Below are positions 13,258-19,731 of a stretch of 20,995 nucleotides of DNA, one piece after another. Numbering within the stretch: the first letter of the stretch is position 1; every line of letters starts with the position of its first letter. The position numbers and the translations under genes were made by a program. Source of the stretch: a virus. The stretch lies in the IMG/VR virus record IMGVR_UViG_3300025870_000095, positions 1 to 20,995 of that record; one strand, 5' to 3'. The notes beneath the pieces are model-generated. The model made no database searches. It was not told the origin of the DNA and worked only from the letters and a program-made list of their open reading frames with translations.

Positions 13258-14267
13258 TATGTTTTTCTCCATTCCATAAATTTCAATTTTGCTTCCAGTC
13301 CTTTGTAAACATTATCTCGTATAACACCCTGAACATCTGTTAAACCATTCAGGTACATCTCGTTGATATCTTTACCGGGCACATTAGAGGGCCATATAAC
13401 GATCTTATAGCCTTGATCAATTACCTTCGCCATCCTTTTATGTATTTCCAGATTACGCGGCTCAGCGTCGAATACAAAGACTGCATTGTCGGCTGCACGC
13501 CTCAGTGCTTTGGTACTACCTTCCGCACCGTTCATGGCCACTGAGTTTTTCACGAAGAAACTATCAATGGCACCTTCTACTACGTAATATTGACGATTGA
13601 AATCAACAGTATCCAATCCGAAGATCTTGGGGCGATCATCGAACATGATAGTGATGTATCGTATACCCTTAGGATCAAACCCACGAGCTGATACACCAAA
13701 AACCTTCTTGTGTTCGTCTAAGAAGGGAATTACTAATCGAGGTTCGTCTTTATCTACCTTTTCGAATTTATTTGGGACGATACTGTTGATCCATCCTTTG
13801 AACTTTGGCGTGTAGTAAAGACGATAGTGGTGATTCGCTGGAATCTTCCTCTTTTCTATATAGGCTTTTACGGGATGATTCCATGCCAATTGTGAAGCTT
13901 TTTTGATACTTTTTAAAGGATTTTTTTCGAACCTCGGAGCTTCAAACTTAGTTGTCTCGAGGATAGGTTTCGTATTAGCATCTGGCTTTTTAAGAAACTT
14001 ATCAGCAACCCAGTCATTGTACATCATAGGATCTTGGCTCTTAAGGAAGTAAGAGAAAGACATAGATGCACCACAGTTATGACAGTAGTATTGGAACTGA
14101 CTGTCACGTTCAAGTAACCAACCACGAGCTTTAGAGCGAGACTTTTTACTGTCACCACAGATAGGGCAACGGAAGTTAATCTTATATGGATTGGTGTTAC
14201 GTATCTTAAAGTTATCTAGCCGGCCGGCCAGTTGCTGAGCATATTGCAGGTCTACAAATTCTAACAT
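13257..14267 (-). CDS. DNA primase, T4 gp61-like
   Basis: The protein primes lagging-strand DNA synthesis together with a hexameric helicase. An N-terminal zinc-binding domain has Cys34 and Cys37 (FRCPICGDS) with Cys62 and Cys65 (YYCHNCGAS). A Toprim-type catalytic core follows: Glu231 in YYVVEGAIDSFF, Asp267 in VFVFDAEPRN and Asp300 in PGKDINEM. Length 336 is close to T4 gp61 (342). The start is the ATG at 14267; the region between -10 and start is short, consistent with the perfect promoter just upstream (14304-14332). It is the first gene of the block leading into thyX, nrdA and nrdB. Confidence 0.92.
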   Translation of the reverse strand: MLEFVDLQYAQQLAGRLDNFKIRNTNPYKINFRCPICGDSKKSRSKARGWLLERDSQFQYYCHNCGASMSFSYFLKSQDPMMYNDWVADKFLKKPDANTKPILETTKFEAPRFEKNPLKSIKKASQLAWNHPVKAYIEKRKIPANHHYRLYYTPKFKGWINSIVPNKFEKVDKDEPRLVIPFLDEHKKVFGVSARGFDPKGIRYITIMFDDRPKIFGLDTVDFNRQYYVVEGAIDSFFVKNSVAMNGAEGSTKALRRAADNAVFVFDAEPRNLEIHKRMAKVIDQGYKIVIWPSNVPGKDINEMYLNGLTDVQGVIRDNVYKGLEAKLKFMEWRKT

Positions 14268-14303
14268 AATATAAAGAACACTATTGTTTAAGTTGGTAAG
14301 AGG

Positions 14304-14332
14304 ATTATAACAGGTCTAGGTGCAAATGTCAA
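14304..14332 (-). promoter_or_regulatory. Perfect sigma-70 promoter overlapping an upstream stop codon
   Basis: TTGACA (14327-14332) and TATAAT (14304-14309) on the minus strand are separated by exactly 17 bases. The TGA stop of the upstream coiled-coil gene (14329-14331) lies inside the -35 box. Predicted start of transcription is near 14297, about 30 bases before the primase ATG. It would drive primase, thyX, nrdA and nrdB. Confidence 0.85.
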
Positions 14333-14850
14333 CCAATAAATGACATTAAATCAAATTCAGAAGCCATAGTGAGCACGAAAGCAACCGTAGCAGCCATACC
14401 TAGTATCCACCACTTCCCATTTTCAATCCCCCTCAAGCGGCTCTCCTGATCTTCAGTGGCAGCCTTGAGTTCATTCATACGTAGGTCGAGATTACCGTTG
14501 AGCTTACTCAGAGCATCCATAATTTCTTTATTACGTTCGGATCGATTCAGAGCGTTTTGATCGGATAATCTCTTATGATCATCTTTGGAAGCAGCGCGGT
14601 ATTCTTCGAGACGTTTGTGAAGTACTTTGGTACGAGCAATGTCTTCTTGCTTATGCTCTTCGACATTTTTTTTAATGTCTGATAGTTGATTGTCAAAGTG
14701 TTCGATGATTTGTTGCTGAACAGCGACGCCCTTGGCCATATCTGACATTTCTGACATAACCGTGTCGACTTTGTCGAAAAAACGTTCGATTGTTTTGATG
14801 TCTTTCTTTATAAGAGCGACATCTGTTTTTAGATGATCTTGATCTGACAT
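14329..14850 (-). CDS. Coiled-coil protein with C-terminal membrane anchor, 173 aa
   Basis: Residues 1-140 are almost entirely charged heptad-like helix (TDVALIKKDIKTIERFFDKV; LDLRMNELKAATEDQESRLR). One hydrophobic span lies at about 147-166 (KWWILGMAATVAFVLTMASE). The arrangement resembles XhlA-type phage proteins, which pair with holins, but that resemblance is of architecture only. It lies just after the spanins and lysozyme, which favours a lysis or membrane role. It has its own perfect sigma-70 promoter, unlike the spanins, so early expression is possible and would argue against a purely late lysis function. CTGGAG before ATG 14850 supports the start. Confidence 0.85.
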   Translation of the reverse strand: MSDQDHLKTDVALIKKDIKTIERFFDKVDTVMSEMSDMAKGVAVQQQIIEHFDNQLSDIKKNVEEHKQEDIARTKVLHKRLEEYRAASKDDHKRLSDQNALNRSERNKEIMDALSKLNGNLDLRMNELKAATEDQESRLRGIENGKWWILGMAATVAFVLTMASEFDLMSFIG

Positions 14851-14877
14851 CTATCAAATTCTCCAGTGAACTTGGTT

Positions 14878-14906
14878 ATTATATCACCGAATCATTATAT
14901 TGTCAA
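14878..14906 (-). promoter_or_regulatory. Perfect sigma-70 promoter
   Basis: TTGACA (14901-14906), 17 bases, TATAAT (14878-14883) on the minus strand, in the 73-bp gap between the o-spanin stop and the next gene. An AAATAAATAG run just upstream of the -35 box also occurs, as AAATAAACAG, before the site at 1744-1772, suggesting a shared upstream element. It drives the coiled-coil gene starting at 14850. Confidence 0.88.
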
Positions 14907-14923
14907 CTATTTATTTGAAAGGG

Positions 14924-15484
14924 CTACTTTGATTCGGCCTGTTCTTCTATTTCTTCTGGCTTTTTCTTAGTAGTAACTTCGCGGTAGTATACGATCACCT
15001 CTCCGAGTTCACGTATGTACCTACGAAGCTCTTGAACATTACCAGACATAAGTTCATAATCTTTAATTGTAGATGCAATGAAGAGGACATCTCCACCTGT
15101 TGCAATCTTAATATCATCGATAAACTTATCTAAGTAAGTGTAGTCTTCAGGCTGGTTGGGATTTTCTTTCTCTTCTTGAGAACAAATCTTAGGCCGGCTG
15201 GTTTTAGGAGTACCGTCTTCTTTGAGTTCAGGCTCACCTGCCTCATTGAGTATTGGTACTTTTTTACAAAGGTTTGCCACTCGTGCTTCTGACACGACAT
15301 ACCATTGTGGGGAGTCTAGCTTTAAAGGAGATGGCATTGTAGGTTGAATGATTTCAATCTCTACTGGTTTAGCAATAATCTCAATAGTCTTTTCAGGCTG
15401 GGCACCTACACCCCATCGACCTAGTACTGAACAACCACTAATTAGGCTGATCGTCACCAAGAGCAGCAATGTTCTTGCTATCAT
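14924..15484 (-). CDS. Outer-membrane spanin-like lipoprotein (o-spanin, Rz1-type), long form
   Basis: The signal peptide MIARTLLLLVTISLISGC carries a lipobox (LISG-Cys18), so the mature protein should be a lipoprotein. The start lies inside the end of the i-spanin gene in another frame (47-bp overlap), the classical Rz/Rz1 layout, with GAGGAG eight bases before ATG 15484. After a proline-containing segment (QPTMPSPLKL) comes SPQWYVVSEARVANLCKKVP, and further on VLFIASTIKDYELMSGNVQE with RRYIRELGEVIVYYREV, a pattern I recall in T4-like marine phages. At 186 residues it is much longer than lambda Rz1 (60). Spanins fuse inner and outer membranes in the last step of Gram-negative lysis. Confidence 0.8.
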   Translation of the reverse strand: MIARTLLLLVTISLISGCSVLGRWGVGAQPEKTIEIIAKPVEIEIIQPTMPSPLKLDSPQWYVVSEARVANLCKKVPILNEAGEPELKEDGTPKTSRPKICSQEEKENPNQPEDYTYLDKFIDDIKIATGGDVLFIASTIKDYELMSGNVQELRRYIRELGEVIVYYREVTTKKKPEEIEEQAESK

Positions 15485-15839
15485 TCTCTATCTCCTCAAA
15501 AATCTTTTTAGTTGCGCTGTTAGTGCGATTCGTAATCAACCCAGGCTTAGCTAACGCAAGCTTGTCAAGATTATGACGGGCAAAGATCGACATATAACGA
15601 TCTTTCTCAGCATTAATCTCTCGGTTTTTAGACTGGAGGTTGGTTAGCGCTTTTGCCTGTTTCTCAAAGGATTCTCTAACAGCAGCCATTGCAGCTTTTT
15701 GTTCTTCAACCGCTCCTTCAAGTTGTACCACATTTCCTTTCAATACAGCGTTATTAGCTTCGAGTATTTGATTTTGTTGATAGAACCAACCTGCAGCTCC
15801 ACCTAGCGCTAGTATAATTACAAAAAAGATCTGGTACAT
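15438..15839 (-). CDS. Inner-membrane spanin-like protein (i-spanin, Rz-type)
   Basis: An N-terminal membrane span (YQIFFVIILALGGAAGWFY, residues 2-20) is followed by a long periplasmic coiled coil (about 22-85, rich in Gln, Glu, Ala and Lys) and a mixed C-terminus. This is the expected design of an i-spanin, and its 3' end holds the start of a lipoprotein gene in a different frame, which clinches the assignment. Length 133 fits known i-spanins. The start overlaps the upstream stop as TAATG at 15839. Assignment is from architecture and context, not from sequence motifs. Confidence 0.82.
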   Translation of the reverse strand: MYQIFFVIILALGGAAGWFYQQNQILEANNAVLKGNVVQLEGAVEEQKAAMAAVRESFEKQAKALTNLQSKNREINAEKDRYMSIFARHNLDKLALAKPGLITNRTNSATKKIFEEIENDSKNIAALGDDQPN

Positions 15840-16141
15840 TATTCTTCCTCAACGCGATAATTTAAGCCGGCATTAGCTCTTACATTAACACTCTTTTTGT
15901 CGGCTGTTATAAAATTAAGCTCTTTCCAAGTTTTCTTCAGAATCTTAGGTACACCTTCGTATACTATATCATCTGAATTACCAAACTTAGAATCATAAGA
16001 CACAGTAATCTTAAACGTAGGCTTAGTGGTCCACCACTTCCATAACCAATGTAAACCTTTAAACGGGGATGCAAGTACTAATACAAGCCCCGTCCAAAGT
16101 TTACTACCGAATGATTTCACCCACGAGTACAGCGGTTTCAT
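15839..16141 (-). CDS. Hypothetical membrane-associated protein, 100 aa
   Basis: The N-terminal 40 residues are hydrophobic and tryptophan-rich (KLWTGLVLVLASPFKGLHWL, then WKWWTTKP), giving one likely span with basic flanks. The rest is a soluble, probably beta-rich domain (TFKITVSYDSKFGNSDDIVY; KSVNVRANAGLNYRVEEE). It is placed between the gp67-like gene and the i-spanin with a TAATG overlap. A holin is conceivable from position, but one span plus a 60-residue beta domain is not a usual holin. No good ribosome binding site precedes ATG 16141. Confidence 0.75.
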   Translation of the reverse strand: MKPLYSWVKSFGSKLWTGLVLVLASPFKGLHWLWKWWTTKPTFKITVSYDSKFGNSDDIVYEGVPKILKKTWKELNFITADKKSVNVRANAGLNYRVEEE

Positions 16142-16149
16142 TGTGAATA

Positions 16150-16494
16150 TTAACCGCCACAGTTAGATGCGTATAGACCTTCTGCCTTAGCGCCAGTACA
16201 ACCGTACTTCTCTTTAACTGCTTTCAGTACTTTAGCTTTAGAAGCACCTTTACCGTGCATAGCTTTCATTTCTTTAGCAACTTCTTCGTCGTCATCGCTA
16301 TCATCAGAATCGTCGTCTTCAGACTCGTCTTCGTCATCTTCGTCTTCGTCATCTTCTTCTTTAGCTTCCATCATATCACGATACTTCTCTTCAAGAGCGG
16401 TACGGATACGTGCACTCATCTCCTCGTCAAAAGCTTCCTTGAGCTTCAGAGGATTGTTGTCGATCGCCGTAGCGATGATTTTTTCAATAGACAT
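16150..16494 (-). CDS. Acidic prohead-core candidate (T4 gp67-like)
   Basis: The first 43 residues (IEKIIATAIDNNPLKLKEAF; EEMSARIRTALEEKYRDMME) form helices like the start of T4 gp67, followed by about 30 residues of nearly pure Asp/Glu/Ser (about 46-72). That helical-head plus acidic-run design is what I recall of gp67, an internal prohead core protein cut during maturation. The C-terminal part (SKAKVLKAVKEKYGCTGAKA, ending YASNCGG) has two cysteines and has no gp67 counterpart I know. AAGGAGAATAGAA before ATG 16494 is shared exactly with the gene at 18220, and a late promoter match lies upstream. Assignment to gp67 is tentative. Confidence 0.6.
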   Translation of the reverse strand: MSIEKIIATAIDNNPLKLKEAFDEEMSARIRTALEEKYRDMMEAKEEDDEDEDDEDESEDDDSDDSDDDEEVAKEMKAMHGKGASKAKVLKAVKEKYGCTGAKAEGLYASNCGG

Positions 16495-16530
16495 TTCTAT
16501 TCTCCTTAGTGGAATTTATAACTAGTTTGT

Positions 16531-16538
16531 TATTTATA
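16531..16538 (-). promoter_or_regulatory. T4-type late promoter match TATAAATA
   Basis: The minus strand reads TATAAATA at 16531-16538, an exact match to the T4 late -10 element, with a second near match TATAAATT at 16513-16520. The lysozyme stop codon TAA (16534-16536) is inside the element. It would drive the gp67-like gene, whose ATG is at 16494; late expression of a head protein is what one expects. Confidence 0.5.
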
Positions 16539-16986
16539 TAGCTTCCAGTCTCGCCATTAGACGCTCAGCGCGATCACCAACCTGGCGGAACCAAATAGAG
16601 TCACGACCTTCTGGTGCAGCACCAGCCCAATCGCCCTCTATCAATTTTGTGTTAAAGTTTTTAAACTTGCTTAAGCGTGGACGTCCAAGATTGAAGAGCA
16701 TGTTAACCAAGACTTCTTGTACTTCGTCAGGAAAATCTTCCCAGGAGTCGCCGTATAAAACAACACACTCGCTAATGGCGATATTGAGGTCTCGATCAAA
16801 GCATTCTCGTACTCGTTCTTCGTCGACAGGAGTTCCAACTGATTGTCCGTGCTCACTATCTTCTTCAAGGACCAAGTGCCCGACTCCGAAGGTTGCATAT
16901 CCAAGATGATCTTCGTAGATTTCATATACTACACCTTCATCTATTTTAAGTTGTTCAAAAACTCTTTCTTTACTTACAGGGTTCAT
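16534..16986 (-). CDS. T4-type lysozyme (glycoside hydrolase 24), endolysin
   Basis: It cleaves the MurNAc-GlcNAc bond of peptidoglycan. The catalytic triad of T4 lysozyme (Glu11, Asp20, Thr26) aligns with the same spacing as Glu17 (KIDEGVVYEIY), Asp26 and Thr32 (GYATFGVGHL). The downstream segments VQEVLVNMLFNLGRPRLSKF and the final WFRQVGDRAERLMARLEAI match the C-terminal lobe. Length 150 is close to T4 (164). There is no signal peptide, so a holin is needed for release. It starts with an ATGA overlap (16986) after the 180 aa gene. A baseplate-associated lysozyme is less likely because nothing is fused to it. Confidence 0.93.
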   Translation of the reverse strand: MNPVSKERVFEQLKIDEGVVYEIYEDHLGYATFGVGHLVLEEDSEHGQSVGTPVDEERVRECFDRDLNIAISECVVLYGDSWEDFPDEVQEVLVNMLFNLGRPRLSKFKNFNTKLIEGDWAGAAPEGRDSIWFRQVGDRAERLMARLEAI

Positions 16987-17525
16987 TTCGTATCCTTGAT
17001 CAGATCTTTAAATTGTTTCTTTTTGCGACGAGTCATTGCAAGCTTAGGCTGATGCTTTACACTTCGCCCAGGCTCACCTTGATCGCCAACACCTAATCCT
17101 GCAATAGCACCACTACCCACACTCATAGTTGGTTCTTCTTCTATTGCCTTTTCAAATAGAATCGAGTACTCTTCCTCGAATGCTTGTAACAGATATACAA
17201 GTTCAGAATCATCAAGATCTGAACTTTCGTTAAGCATGCCCGCTTCTTCCATACGAGCTTCTTCTTTGACTAACCACAATGCGGCTGCATATGTTCCTAG
17301 GCGAGTACCACCACCCGGAAGTTTAGCAAGTAGTTTCTTAATGTTAAGTATTAACTTATCGAATATACCAAATGCATCACGCTGGGCTTTCCTAACGTAG
17401 TCCTTACGCTTGATAAGAATGGTGCCGTCCTTATCTATGATGCCCAGCTTATACGCCTCCCACTGATCAAAAGGCGTAACAAGCCTTCTGATGAATGAGT
17501 AAACTAAAAATAGGTCTACTACCAT
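16983..17525 (-). CDS. Conserved T4-like phage protein, 180 aa
   Basis: The start MVVDLFLVYSFIRRLVTPFD, then WEAYKLGIIDKDGTILIKRK, and a later LPGGGTRLGTYAAALWL block form a pattern I recall from many T4-like cyanophages and other marine phages, without known function. Near the end is SGAIAGLGVGDQGEPGRS, a glycine-rich motif that recurs in several virion or head-region proteins of these phages. A basic C-terminus (TRRKKKQFKDLIKDTK) closes the protein. ATG 17525 directly follows the upstream TAA and has AAGGAA seven bases before it. Virion or head-assembly association is inferred. Confidence 0.85.
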   Translation of the reverse strand: MVVDLFLVYSFIRRLVTPFDQWEAYKLGIIDKDGTILIKRKDYVRKAQRDAFGIFDKLILNIKKLLAKLPGGGTRLGTYAAALWLVKEEARMEEAGMLNESSDLDDSELVYLLQAFEEEYSILFEKAIEEEPTMSVGSGAIAGLGVGDQGEPGRSVKHQPKLAMTRRKKKQFKDLIKDTK

Positions 17526-17900
17526 TTAAATTTCCTTGAGTCTGGTGACGATAGCTGAATCGGAATCAATACTATTTGCATTAATCATGATATCATCAAA
17601 CGCTACAACTTGTGGCATAAAGTTAAGATATTCCACAAATGGCTTTAAGTATTGGTGATACTCATGCAATCTCATAAACAACATATTAGTAGCTTGAGAG
17701 CCAAATACATTGTAAAGAACTATGAGATGGTTAAGAATAAGCCTTTCTTTTAAATCGTCATCTAATCGATATCGACTGAAAAGTTTTCGAAGATATTGAA
17801 AGCGTTTCATATCTTCTTCAAATTCTGTTATCTCAGTGCACTGTGGATTATCATAGTGCTTCATCGCATATAGTACAAAAGTTGATTCCGTCAATATCAT
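17526..17900 (-). CDS. Conserved T4-like phage protein, 124 aa
   Basis: The sequence MILTESTFVLYAMKHYDNPQ, then EFEEDMKRFQYLRKLFSRY and LKERLILNHLIVLYNVFGSQ, followed by LNFMPQVV and DIMINANSID, is one I recall from T4-like marine phages as a strongly conserved but uncharacterised protein. It is helical, has no membrane segment and carries one cysteine. It always seems to travel with the 180 aa protein that follows it here, which suggests a joint function. Confidence 0.87.
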   Translation of the reverse strand: MILTESTFVLYAMKHYDNPQCTEITEFEEDMKRFQYLRKLFSRYRLDDDLKERLILNHLIVLYNVFGSQATNMLFMRLHEYHQYLKPFVEYLNFMPQVVAFDDIMINANSIDSDSAIVTRLKEI

Positions 17901-17923
17901 AATGTAAAGTTACTACCTGTGTA

Positions 17924-18220
17924 TTAAGCGTCTGCTACGACTGTATCATCACCAGTTCCGCTAACACCTAAGTCACCAGCAGCAACTGCAGTTACCTTCA
18001 TAGGTACCAAACACTCTGCAAAGTGACGACTGTTTGCTGTGTGATATAACCACCAGCCTGGACCTGTAATACCCTTAGCACGGTTACCAGCAACAGCTGC
18101 TTCGGTCAAGTCGACGAATACGGCATTATCCATATCGTGAGACTTGTTTGTATTACCAGCAGCGGTTTCCAACCACTTAGGCGCAGCGGCCAATGTGTCA
18201 GTCTTTCCCCATAGTGCCAT
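17924..18220 (-). CDS. Conserved myovirus protein (MALWGKTD type), possible virion component
   Basis: The N-terminus MALWGKTDTLAAAPKWLE followed by NAVFVDLTEAAVAGNRAKGI and GPGWWLYHTANSRHFAE is a known pattern among T4-like marine phage proteins, where it is often listed as structural; I recall it from memory and cannot verify here. The C-terminus is Gly/Thr/Asp-rich (VAAGDLGVSGTGDDTVVADA). No enzyme motif, no span. The initiation region (AAGGAGAATAGAA-ATG) is identical to that of the gp67-like gene, perhaps meaning similar late expression. Confidence 0.85.
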   Translation of the reverse strand: MALWGKTDTLAAAPKWLETAAGNTNKSHDMDNAVFVDLTEAAVAGNRAKGITGPGWWLYHTANSRHFAECLVPMKVTAVAAGDLGVSGTGDDTVVADA

Positions 18221-18263
18221 TTCTATTCTCCTTGGTTTTTATTATTATTTTTAATAACAGAAA

Positions 18264-18536
18264 TTATTTCAACTGTGCAAATAGCAAGTCAACAAGCTCA
18301 TCTTTCAGTTTGCGCTTGTCGAGCTCAAGACCAACTTTCCGACCTTCTTCTTCGAGTTGAGTCTTGGTTAATTTTTTCAAAGAAGCTTTAGTTACCTTTG
18401 CTTCTTTCTTTGGTGCCGGTTTAGCTTTTGGCTTTTTTGCTTTTGGCTTAGGTGCCGGCGTAGGTTCTACCACTTCTACCACTTCACCTGGCTTGTCAGT
18501 CTTAAAAAGACCTAAAACCCAATCTAATAAAAACAT
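18264..18536 (-). CDS. Ala/Pro/Lys-rich protein with C-terminal SAP/HeH-like domain, 90 aa
   Basis: Three parts can be seen: a hydrophobic first segment (MFLLDWVLGLF), a low-complexity linker of Pro, Ala and Lys (about 23-45, PTPAPKPKAKKPKAKPAPKK), and a compact helical end (about 49-90, KASLKKLTKTQLEEEGRKVG then LELDKRKLKDELVDLLFAQL). The last pattern, helix-x-turn-helix with K-x-x-L-x-x-E-G and K-x-x-L-x-x-x-L, resembles SAP/HeH/LEM-type DNA-binding folds. A role in DNA packing or head assembly is inferred. The preceding gap holds a CTAAATA stretch overlapping the stop of the EF-hand gene. Confidence 0.78.
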   Translation of the reverse strand: MFLLDWVLGLFKTDKPGEVVEVVEPTPAPKPKAKKPKAKPAPKKEAKVTKASLKKLTKTQLEEEGRKVGLELDKRKLKDELVDLLFAQLK

Positions 18537-18555
18537 AATTTACTCCTAGTATATA

Positions 18556-18750
18556 TTATTTAGCTTCATCTTTTGTCATCGCTTTCTTAATAGCTTTGCG
18601 ACGTTTATGCAGATACTCATCGGAAGAATCGACATCGCCATCGTTATCAATGTCAGCGTCAGCCTTTCCTACAGGATCCATTTTCTTTTCTTCCAGTCTA
18701 GCAGCGATTGCTTCATCTAACTTAGACTCGATTATTTCTTTAAGTGACAT
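18556..18750 (-). CDS. Small EF-hand protein with duplicated N-terminal module, 64 aa
   Basis: Residues 33-44 are a textbook calcium-binding EF-hand/dockerin loop: Asp33, Asp35, Asp37, Gly38, Asp39, Val40, Asp41 and Asp44. It is followed by a basic helix (YLHKRRKAIKKAMTKDEAK). The first 15 residues (MSLKEIIESKLDEAI) repeat those of the next protein upstream (MSFKEIIESKLARAI), with a 22-base identical DNA stretch. Calcium binding is a strong prediction from the loop. Location among head-type genes suggests a virion or prohead role, which is inference. AAGGAG precedes ATG 18750. Confidence 0.83.
   Translation of the reverse strand: MSLKEIIESKLDEAIAARLEEKKMDPVGKADADIDNDGDVDSSDEYLHKRRKAIKKAMTKDEAK
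18722..18743 (-). repeat. N-terminal coding repeat, copy 1 (copy 2 at 19417-19438)
   Basis: Twenty-two bases coding for the K-E-I-I-E-S-K-L part of the N-terminus are identical in the EF-hand gene and the 230 aa gene. Both occupy the same codon positions, so this looks like a duplicated N-terminal module rather than chance. Confidence 0.75.
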
Positions 18751-18752
18751 TA

Positions 18753-19445
18753 TTAGCTCCTTTTCCAGCCTAAGTCTTGAAATTTCTTAACATCTTTAAC
18801 TTCAACATGTCTTACAGTACCGTTGTCGTTATGCATTCTAACGTGTCCCGCGGGTACTTCTTTATATTCACCACGATCTTTCATTTTTTGAGATGCAGAC
18901 TGAGATCCTTTAAACCTTTTCCCAGCGCGCTTATCATGCTCTTTGCGCTTAGCTGCGGTATAGCCAGGATCGTTGCGCTTTTTATCTGATTGCTTAAATT
19001 GCTTAACCGCTTTATCTCGATAACGCTTGAGTAGTGCTGGAGACAATTCGTTAATTTCAGCGCCTTCCTTTAGCTCGTCACGCAATAAATCTTTTTCGAT
19101 TTGAAGTCTGCGATGAGCATCGTCTAACCGGTCAAGGAAGCGGTCAATCTTTTGAATAGCTATGCCTTTAGCATTGTTATCAATTTGTTGTGCACGAATA
19201 CGTCTTTTATCTTCTTGATATTTCTCAGATTGCTTATCGTAGCTATCTTGCTGAGCATCCATAGCTGCGATCTTTTTTCGAATTGCTTCTTTTTGAGAAT
19301 CATTCAGGGCTTCTGTATAAAAAGATTCAAATTCTTCGTCCGTCATTTCTGCAATTTGCAAGAAAAGCTCATTATTGAAATCTTCGCCTAAAAAGCCATC
19401 GATAGCCCTAGCTAGTTTAGACTCGATTATTTCTTTAAACGACAT
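18753..19445 (-). CDS. Coiled-coil protein, 230 aa, with duplicated N-terminal module
   Basis: After the module MSFKEIIESKLARAIDGFL come an acidic helix (ELFLQIAEMTDEEFESFYTE), a long charged coiled coil (about 50-130), and a basic region rich in Lys, Arg and Ser (QFKQSDKKRNDPGYTAAKRK; RAGKRFKGSQSASQKMKDRG). A final small segment (PAGHVRMHNDNGTVRHVEVK) looks like a beta-strand domain. No enzyme motif. The overall build (long helix, basic C-terminus) fits a scaffold or inner-head protein, as does the neighbourhood. Function is not known. GGAG eight bases before ATG 19445 supports the start. Confidence 0.83.
   Translation of the reverse strand: MSFKEIIESKLARAIDGFLGEDFNNELFLQIAEMTDEEFESFYTEALNDSQKEAIRKKIAAMDAQQDSYDKQSEKYQEDKRRIRAQQIDNNAKGIAIQKIDRFLDRLDDAHRRLQIEKDLLRDELKEGAEINELSPALLKRYRDKAVKQFKQSDKKRNDPGYTAAKRKEHDKRAGKRFKGSQSASQKMKDRGEYKEVPAGHVRMHNDNGTVRHVEVKDVKKFQDLGWKRS
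19417..19438 (-). repeat. N-terminal coding repeat, copy 2 (copy 1 at 18722-18743)
   Basis: Identical to the 22 bases in the EF-hand gene, at the same position relative to the ATG. Confidence 0.75.
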
Positions 19446-19475
19446 GTCTGTCTCCTAATCCTAATATTATTTAAA

Positions 19476-19730
19476 CTATTTATTTATTGGAGTAATCCTA
19501 ATCTTAAGATTGTTTACTCCTTTAATTAATCTGTGGTACTCGCCCTCTCTTATTGTAAACCCTACTCCTGGCGCTAATAAAAAAGGTAGAGAGCTTTCTG
19601 GTTGGAGTCTCCATCCATCACCTTCAAGCACTTCGATTATGCGATCTTCGTTATCTCTGTGCCACACATACTCACTATCATCTTTTGTTACATCAAAGAT
19701 ACGAACATCATCGATATCCGTATAAGGCAT
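19476..19730 (-). CDS. Small cupin-like protein, 84 aa
   Basis: The pattern YVWHRDNEDRIIEVLEGDGW (21-40), then PFLLAPGVGFTIREGEYHRL (49-68) and LKIRITPI is the two-motif beta-barrel of a minimal cupin, with possible metal ligands His24, Glu28 and His66. Similar short cupin proteins occur in T4-like phages, with unknown substrate. Its start follows the upstream stop by one base. Whether it binds metal cannot be settled from sequence. Confidence 0.75.
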   Translation of the reverse strand: MPYTDIDDVRIFDVTKDDSEYVWHRDNEDRIIEVLEGDGWRLQPESSLPFLLAPGVGFTIREGEYHRLIKGVNNLKIRITPINK

Positions 19731-19731
19731 A

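Noticed and set aside
16284-16372. Simple repeat of GAT/GAA-type triplets
   Set aside because: Explained by the Asp/Glu run of the gp67-like protein; no independent repeat structure.
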